Positions 59,150-64,000 of a stretch of DNA of 64,000 nucleotides are shown here, in pieces. How positions within the stretch are numbered: position 1 is the first letter of the stretch; each line of letters starts with the position of its first letter. Under the pieces are notes generated by a model, which was not told the DNA's origin, did no database searches, and saw only the letters and a list, made by a program, of their open reading frames with translations. Source of the stretch: Dysosmobacter segnis. Lineage in GTDB: Bacteria; Bacillota; Clostridia; Oscillospirales; Oscillospiraceae. The translations under genes and the position numbers were made by a program. Location: contig NZ_JACOQI010000003.1 in assembly GCF_014297285.1 (NCBI RefSeq), forward strand, positions 62,001-126,000. Direction: 5' to 3'.

Positions 59150-59253
59150 ACCTATCTCCATTCCGCCGCTTGATACGGCTTATTTAATGATTTCCAAACA
59201 GTCAAAGGGACACGGGGAACCCATACCGGCTTCCCCGTGTTCCGCTATATCAC

Positions 59254-60465
59254 TCAGATTTCGTCAAAGAATTTGGCGTGGATGGCCCGGACTGCCCGGT
59301 CCACGTCCCCCTCGTCCAGCAGGACGGAGACCCGGATCTCAGAGGTGTTGATCATCTGGATGTTGATGCCCGCCTCATACAGCGCCTCAAACATCCGGGC
59401 GGCCATGCCGCAGTTGGTCATCAGGCCCGCACCCACGATGGAGACCTTGCCGATGTTGCCGTCCACCTCGATATGGTCAAAGCACAGAACCTCCTGATTT
59501 TCCGTCAGGATCGCCCGAGCGTCCTCCAGATCCTTTTCGTGAACAGTAAAGGAAATATCCTTGCTGTCCTCCCGGCCAATGGACTGCAAAATGAGGTCCA
59601 CATTGATGTTATGCTTGCTCAGCAGGTCAAACACCTGAAACGCGACGCCGGGATTGTGCCGCAGCCCGATCAGTGCGATCCGTGCGATGCTGGTATCCTT
59701 CGCCACACCGGCGATGGTCGTCTTTTCCACTTTTGTGACCTCCTTCACTTTGGTTCCGGGCTTTCTCTCCAGACTGGAGAGCACTTCCAGATCCACCCGG
59801 AACTTCTTCGCCAGCTCCACGCTGCGGTTGTGGAGCACGCCGGCCCCCTGAGACGCCAGCTCCAGCATTTCATCATAGGTGATCTCATCCAGATGCCTGG
59901 CATTTGGCACGATCCGGGGGTCCGCAGTGTAAACACCGTCCACATCCGTGTAGATCTGGCACAGTTTGGCCCGGAACGCCGCCGCCAGCGCCACAGCACT
60001 GGTGTCGCTGCCGCCCCGGCCCAAGGTCGTAACATCCCCGGCCCGATCCATTCCCTGAAAGCCCGTGATCAGTACGATCCTGTGCTGATCCAGCTCCGCC
60101 TGGACCCGCTCAGAATCGATCCGCTTGATCCGGGCGTCCCCGTGGACGGCGGTGGTCTGGATCCCCACCTGCCAGGCGGTCAGGGACACGCAGGGCAGGC
60201 CCATGGATTCCAGCGCCATGGCACACAAGGCTACGGAGATCTGCTCGCCTGTGGACAGCAACATATCCATTTCCCGCTTGGAGGGATGGGAATTGATCTC
60301 CTCCGCCTTGGCAATGAGGTCATCCGTGGTGTCTCCCTGTGCGGAAAGCACCACCAGTACATCGTTGCCCTCCAAATAAGTTTCCGCAATGATACCGGCA
60401 ACGTTGCGGATCCGCTGTGCGTCCCGCACACTGCTGCCGCCGAATTTCTGTACGATCAAGCTCAT
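59254..60465 (-). CDS. lysC: Aspartate kinase
   Basis: Aspartokinase phosphorylates aspartate, the entry to lysine, threonine, methionine and diaminopimelate synthesis. The 403-aa protein has VQKFGGSSVRD, the LITGFQGMDRAGDVTTLGRG loop, SDTSAVALAAAF and two C-terminal ACT domains (around VAFQVFDLLSKHNINVDLIL and MAARMFEALYEAGINIQMI), the feedback-sensing part. Length is that of the monofunctional alpha-type enzyme. It lies about 100 bp after hom. Confidence 0.96.
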   Translation of the reverse strand: MSLIVQKFGGSSVRDAQRIRNVAGIIAETYLEGNDVLVVLSAQGDTTDDLIAKAEEINSHPSKREMDMLLSTGEQISVALCAMALESMGLPCVSLTAWQVGIQTTAVHGDARIKRIDSERVQAELDQHRIVLITGFQGMDRAGDVTTLGRGGSDTSAVALAAAFRAKLCQIYTDVDGVYTADPRIVPNARHLDEITYDEMLELASQGAGVLHNRSVELAKKFRVDLEVLSSLERKPGTKVKEVTKVEKTTIAGVAKDTSIARIALIGLRHNPGVAFQVFDLLSKHNINVDLILQSIGREDSKDISFTVHEKDLEDARAILTENQEVLCFDHIEVDGNIGKVSIVGAGLMTNCGMAARMFEALYEAGINIQMINTSEIRVSVLLDEGDVDRAVRAIHAKFFDEI

Positions 60466-60566
60466 GGTTGTTCCCTCTTTGCTTCAGATTGCCGCCGGTC
60501 CATTGAAATCTTACCGACCGGCAGCAGGGTCCACTCCATCATACGCGGGAAGCCGGGATTGGGGAA

Positions 60567-61754
60567 TCAATCCAGCACCCGCATCTTTGCCAGCGTGGGC
60601 AGGTAAGCCGCCAGCCGCTCCGCATCCGTGCCGGTGATGGACGGCGTGATAAAGGCGGTCTCCGTGCCCTGTTCCAGCACCTTTGCGCTATGTAAGGCCT
60701 CCGAAAGGGTATCCGTTCCCACCCGGAAGTACCAGCGGTTCTTCAGCGTCAGCGGAGAGGCAAAGCCGCCGGTATCGGCGCTCCAGCCGATCTCCGGCCG
60801 GTGGCGCTCCTCCTGCAGACACTCGATCACATCCGCTACACAGGCAGAGGCGGTGGGCAGCTCGCCCGCACCCTTGCCGTAGAACATGACCTCGCCGGTG
60901 GCGTTGCCCCGGACCACCACCGCGTTGAACACATCGTTCACATCGGACATGGGGTTCTCTTCTGAGATCAGGTGGGGCGCCACATACGCAGTGCGGCGGC
61001 CGCCCTCCAGCCGCAGGCAGCGGCCCAGCAGCTTGATGCGGTAGCCGTGGCGTCCGGCGATCTCCACATCCTTCAGATCAATGCCGGTAATGCCCTCCAT
61101 GGGCACCTGCGCCGGGTCCACCTGATGTCCAAAGGCCAGATCCGCTAAAATACAAATTTTGCGGCCGGCGTCGATGCCCTCCACGTCCGCCGTGGGGTCC
61201 GCCTCCGCGTAGCCCTTCTCCTGCGCCAGCTTCAAAACCTCGGCAAATGACGCGCCCTCCTTCACCATCTTTGTGAGGATAAAGTTAGTGGTGCCGTTCA
61301 GGATGCCGTAGATCTCATCCACGCGGTTGGCCGCCATGCACTGGGTCAGGGGGTGCAGCACAGGGATGCCGCCGCCCACGCTGGCCTCGAACAAGTAATT
61401 CACATGGTTCTTCCGGGCCAGTTCTAACAGCTCACAGCCATGCTCCGCCACAAGCTGCTTGTTGGCTGTGACCACGTGCTTGCCCGCCATGAGGCACCGG
61501 CGGGTGTACTCATAGGCGGCCTCCACGCCGCCGATGGTCTCCACCACCACCCGGATCTCGCCGTCATGTTCGATCTCCCGGAAATTCTCGGTCATCAAGT
61601 GCTGATACGGGTCGGCCCGCAGCTTCCGGACCAGCGCCGTTTTCACGGACAGCGGCTGGCCCAGCTTGTGCTGGATGGGAACTGTGTTGGCCTCTACTAC
61701 CTTCACAACACCGGTCCCCACTGTACCCAATCCCAGAATTGCGATCTTGATCAT
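60567..61754 (-). CDS. hom: Homoserine dehydrogenase
   Basis: Reduces aspartate semialdehyde to homoserine. The 395-aa protein begins MIKIAILGLGTVGTGVVKVV (NAD(P)-binding fold), followed by TANKQLVAEHG, FEASVGGGIPVLHPL, GILNGTTNFILTKM and GYAEADPTADVEGIDAG with the catalytic Lys/Asp region. The C-terminal extension after about residue 320 is short and lacks a full ACT domain; the separate ACT protein encoded 13 bp upstream may supply regulation. Confidence 0.96.
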   Translation of the reverse strand: MIKIAILGLGTVGTGVVKVVEANTVPIQHKLGQPLSVKTALVRKLRADPYQHLMTENFREIEHDGEIRVVVETIGGVEAAYEYTRRCLMAGKHVVTANKQLVAEHGCELLELARKNHVNYLFEASVGGGIPVLHPLTQCMAANRVDEIYGILNGTTNFILTKMVKEGASFAEVLKLAQEKGYAEADPTADVEGIDAGRKICILADLAFGHQVDPAQVPMEGITGIDLKDVEIAGRHGYRIKLLGRCLRLEGGRRTAYVAPHLISEENPMSDVNDVFNAVVVRGNATGEVMFYGKGAGELPTASACVADVIECLQEERHRPEIGWSADTGGFASPLTLKNRWYFRVGTDTLSEALHSAKVLEQGTETAFITPSITGTDAERLAAYLPTLAKMRVLD

Positions 61755-61767
61755 CGTTGCTCCTCCC

Positions 61768-62208
61768 TTATCCGGCCAGGATCTCGAATTTGATAACGTT
61801 ATCCAATGCGGAAATGTCGGTGATCAGCTGTTCCAGAGACTTCTCCATAGCGGAGGTCTCAGCGGAAATGGTCACGGCCGCGCAGCCGTTTGTGGGAATG
61901 CTCTGGTTGATGGTCAGGATGTTAGCGCCGGAGGCGGCAAACACGCCCAGAACGCTGGAAAGCGTGCCGGACACATCCTTCAGCAGGGTGTAAAACGTAA
62001 TGATATGCTCCGACTTCATATCGTTGAAGGGCTGCACCGCGTCCTTGTACTTATAGAAGGCGCTGCGGCTGATGCCGGCCATTTTTGTGGCTGCGCCCAC
62101 CGTGTCCGCCTCGCCGGTCTGCATCATCCGCTTGGCTTCCGCCACCCGGATAAAGATCTCCGGCAGGGCCTCCGCCGCCACCAGATAATACTTGATTTTT
62201 CTCGCCAT
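61768..62208 (-). CDS. ACT domain-containing protein, PheB-like (UPF0735 type)
   Basis: A 146-aa protein: MARKIKYYLVAAEALPEIFI, then a helix-turn-helix-like stretch with GAATKMAGISRSAFYKYKDA, and a C-terminal ACT domain (LLKDVSGTLSSVLGVFAASG, ILTINQSIPTNGCAAVTIS). Relatives are often annotated as chorismate mutase PheB, but the catalytic basis for that is absent; a regulator of homoserine dehydrogenase is likelier. The start at 62208 follows GAGGTGG. It is first in the hom-lysC operon. Confidence 0.9.
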   Translation of the reverse strand: MARKIKYYLVAAEALPEIFIRVAEAKRMMQTGEADTVGAATKMAGISRSAFYKYKDAVQPFNDMKSEHIITFYTLLKDVSGTLSSVLGVFAASGANILTINQSIPTNGCAAVTISAETSAMEKSLEQLITDISALDNVIKFEILAG

Positions 62209-62248
62209 ATCGTCCACCTCATACGGTCATTTGTCTTTGAATAGTTCT

Positions 62249-62277
62249 ATTCTATCAGCTTTCCCAACAGCTTGCAA
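62249..62277 (-). promoter_or_regulatory. Promoter of the ACT-hom-lysC operon
   Basis: TTGCAA (62272-62277) and TAGAAT (62249-62254) with a 17-bp spacer on the minus strand. The leader is about 35 nt, too short for a lysine riboswitch or T-box. Confidence 0.7.
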
Positions 62278-62370
62278 CCGAAAACGGCAAAGATACCCTT
62301 GTGGGATTTGGAAAAATTTCGTTAAATTGTCCGCCGTTTACGGTCAAATTGTTGAAAAAGGTCATATATG

Positions 62371-62403
62371 AAAAGACAGGAGCGGTTTTCCCTCCTGCCT
62401 TTT
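62371..62403. terminator. Terminator after the M18 aminopeptidase gene
   Basis: AAAAGACAGGAG and CTCCTGCCTTTT arms with a 9-nt loop; T-rich tails on both strands. It lies about 40 nt past the aminopeptidase stop. Confidence 0.8.
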
Positions 62404-62441
62404 CCATATTTTCTCGCCGTCAGACTCTCTCGAAGCAGTTC

Positions 62442-63842
62442 TTACTCCGCTTCGTAAACGGCTTTCATACCTTTATATGTCTCATAGCAGTCCAGCTTGG
62501 AGACCACCTCAAAGGGGGCGTGCATGGCCAGCACCGGCACACCGGCGTCCAGCGTCGTGATGTTGCGGTTGGCCATATACATGGCCACGGTGCCTCCGCC
62601 GCCGGCGTCCACCTTGCCCAGCTCCGCGATCTGCCAGATGACCTTGGCCCGGTCAAAGATACCCCGGACATAGCCCACCGTCTCGGCGCTGGCATCGCTG
62701 GCGCCGGACTTGCCACGGGCGCCGGTGTACTTGCACAGGCCGATGCCGTAGTTCAGATAGGCGGCGTTCTTCTTTTCAAACACCTCACCGAAGTTGGGAT
62801 CGTAGGCCGCCGTCACGTCGGCGCTGAGGCAGAAGGAGTTCTCCAGACACACCCGCAAGGCCGCGCCCTGAGCCTCGCACAGATCCTCCATAAAGGTGTC
62901 AAAGGCAGCGGACTGCATACCGGTCACACCGTCGGAGCCGATCTCCTCCTTGTCCGCCAGCACGCAGACGGCGGTTTTGGCAGGCGTCTTGTCCAGATCC
63001 AGCAATGCCTTCAAGGCGGCGTAGCCGCAGACGCGGTCGTCATGGCCGTAGGAGCCGATCATGGAGCGGTCCAGGCCGATCTCCGTGGCCTTCACAGCCG
63101 GCACCGCTTCCAGTTCAGCGGAGGTGAAATCATCCTCCGTGATGCCGTACTTCTCGTTCAAAAGCTGCATCACAGCCAGCTTCACCCGGTCGGAGCCTTC
63201 ATCGTCTCCGATGGGCTTGCTGCCCAGCAGCAGATTCAGCTGCTCGCCCACGATGCCCTCGGCCAGCGGCTTCTTGCTCTGCTCCTGACCCAGATGGGGC
63301 AGCAGGTCCGTGATGACCAGCTTGGGATCGCCTTCATCGCCGCCGATGTTCACTGTGACCGTGGTGCCATCCGTCAGCGCCACCACGCCGTGAAGCTCCA
63401 TCGGGATGGTCACCCACTGATATTTGCGGATGCCGCCGTAGTAGTGGGTCTTGAAATAGGCCAGTTCATTGTCCTCATACAGAGGGTTAGGCTTCAGATC
63501 CAGCCGGGGAGAGTCGATGTGGGCGGCGGCGATCTGGGCCCCCTCGCTCATGGGCTTACTGCCGATATGGGCCAGCAGCACGCTCTTCCCGCGATTGCAG
63601 ACATACACCTTGTCTCCGGCCTTCAAGGCCTGTCCCCGGACCAAGGGCTTGTATCCGGCCTGCTCTGCGAGGCGGACTGTCTCCGCCGCGCAGAGACGCT
63701 CGGTCTTGCCTGCATCCAGAAACGCCATATATTCTTTGCAGTAGGCTTCCATCTGCTCCAGCTCCGCCGCGTCCACACGGTCAAAGCCGTTTTTACGGCT
63801 GCTCAGCAGCTTTTCCTTCAATGCTTTGTTGCTATCAGACAT
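62442..63842 (-). CDS. M18 family aminopeptidase
   Basis: A 466-aa cytoplasmic zinc aminopeptidase of the aspartyl aminopeptidase family. Metal-site segments are present: QIAAAHIDSPRLDLKP, YGHDDRVCGYAAL, VLADKEEIGSDGVTGMQSAA, and the final His in VLAMHAPFEVVSK. It resembles the ApeA/ApeB type that removes acidic N-terminal residues. The start ATG at 63842 has AAGGAGG upstream. It is a single-gene unit. Confidence 0.93.
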   Translation of the reverse strand: MSDSNKALKEKLLSSRKNGFDRVDAAELEQMEAYCKEYMAFLDAGKTERLCAAETVRLAEQAGYKPLVRGQALKAGDKVYVCNRGKSVLLAHIGSKPMSEGAQIAAAHIDSPRLDLKPNPLYEDNELAYFKTHYYGGIRKYQWVTIPMELHGVVALTDGTTVTVNIGGDEGDPKLVITDLLPHLGQEQSKKPLAEGIVGEQLNLLLGSKPIGDDEGSDRVKLAVMQLLNEKYGITEDDFTSAELEAVPAVKATEIGLDRSMIGSYGHDDRVCGYAALKALLDLDKTPAKTAVCVLADKEEIGSDGVTGMQSAAFDTFMEDLCEAQGAALRVCLENSFCLSADVTAAYDPNFGEVFEKKNAAYLNYGIGLCKYTGARGKSGASDASAETVGYVRGIFDRAKVIWQIAELGKVDAGGGGTVAMYMANRNITTLDAGVPVLAMHAPFEVVSKLDCYETYKGMKAVYEAE

Positions 63843-63929
63843 AGTATCCTCCTTCGAGACTGTCGATAAAGTGGTAAATTCTCCGCGACGGTAAGGTAGG
63901 GCAGCCGTTAGCGGTTCCTGCCCCGCCGT

Positions 63930-64000
63930 TTACCGGCTGGCTTCATTCTTTTCCTCCCGGAGCTCTCCGATGAGGCGGCGGAAGAAATCTCTGGCGATCT
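63930..64000 (-). CDS. 3' end of a gene cut by the window edge
   Basis: An open frame enters from the right edge and ends at TAA (63930-63932), giving the tail ARDFFRRLIGELREEKNEAS plus a final Arg. The amphipathic, charged tail is protein-like, but too short to identify. The 87 bp between it and the aminopeptidase start hold that gene's SD. Confidence 0.4.
   Translation of the reverse strand, partial: IARDFFRRLIGELREEKNEASR

Noticed and set aside
57524..59173. 549-codon plus-strand frame opposite UPF0210
   Set aside because: Antisense shadow spanning two real genes and their gap; His/Gly-rich, no SD.
62301..63869. 522-codon plus-strand frame opposite the M18 aminopeptidase
   Set aside because: Antisense shadow; the minus frame has all metal-site motifs.
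1..64000. CRISPR arrays, insertion sequences, prophage or plasmid genes
   Set aside because: No regularly spaced repeats, transposase, integrase, capsid or replication-initiator genes were found; the only repeat pair of note is at rpoD.

Overview
The window comes from a GC-rich, spore-forming member of the Clostridia, most likely an Oscillospiraceae-type gut bacterium (Oscillibacter/Flavonifractor/Lawsonibacter-like). The evidence is the combination of high GC, SD-led genes, four sporulation-linked genes (sigG, a ylmC/ymxH-type gene, spoIIR and a sigH-like gene), Firmicutes-type AddAB, RqcH, Mini-RNase III, an ECF transporter and EFR1/2-hydroxyacyl-CoA dehydratase activase-type redox proteins. 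It reads as core chromosome. I see no prophage, insertion sequence, CRISPR array or rRNA operon. Coding is dense on both strands, and the high GC creates many long antisense shadow ORFs.

Layout. 1-7.9 kb: rpsB-tsf, a ylmC-like gene divergent from sigG, a thioesterase, glnS, the coupled hflX-GNAT-yigZ operon and rpmE. 8-15 kb: the double-strand break repair pair addB-addA and a DUF1643 gene. 15.7-20.9 kb: a LarA-family racemase with an aminotransferase, followed by a polar amino-acid ABC transporter; both promoters carry TGAAT/ATTCA dyads like ArgR/AhrC boxes. 20.9-28 kb: spoIIR, ispE, a DUF1015 gene, a DUF378 gene, rqcH-mrnC, a PLP decarboxylase and tRNA-Gln. 28.5-35 kb: a zinc-ribbon gene, a sigH-like gene, ruvCAB, then a divergent set of VanX-like lipoprotein, ruvX and a split CHR-type transporter, then a phosphoribosyltransferase and an Sfp-type transferase. 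35.8-39.3 kb: dnaG-rpoD, with a duplicated rpoD 3' end flanking a 153-bp structured insert. 39.3-41.4 kb: a P-loop ATPase and a flavodoxin/ferredoxin. 41.4-52.1 kb: one long minus-strand gene train (methyltransferase, YitT, ecfA1-ecfA2-ecfT, a membrane-anchored protein, truA, DUF5711, cvpA, a ClpE-like ATPase, a small Cys-rich protein). 52.1-56.4 kb: a two-gene form of the large acyl-CoA dehydratase activase-related protein. 56.6-64 kb: queH with a 58-aa membrane protein, then an aspartate-family operon (ACT protein, hom, lysC, UPF0237, UPF0210), an M18 aminopeptidase and the end of one more gene.

Most transcription units begin at recognisable sigma-A promoters with 16-18 bp spacers and end at GC-rich hairpins, often bidirectional between convergent genes. 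The least conventional pieces are the LarA/aminotransferase/ABC locus with ArgR-like operators, the rpoD 3'-end duplication, the apparently leaderless sigH-like mRNA, and the split activase gene. All functions are inferred from the sequence by recognition; no database search was run.
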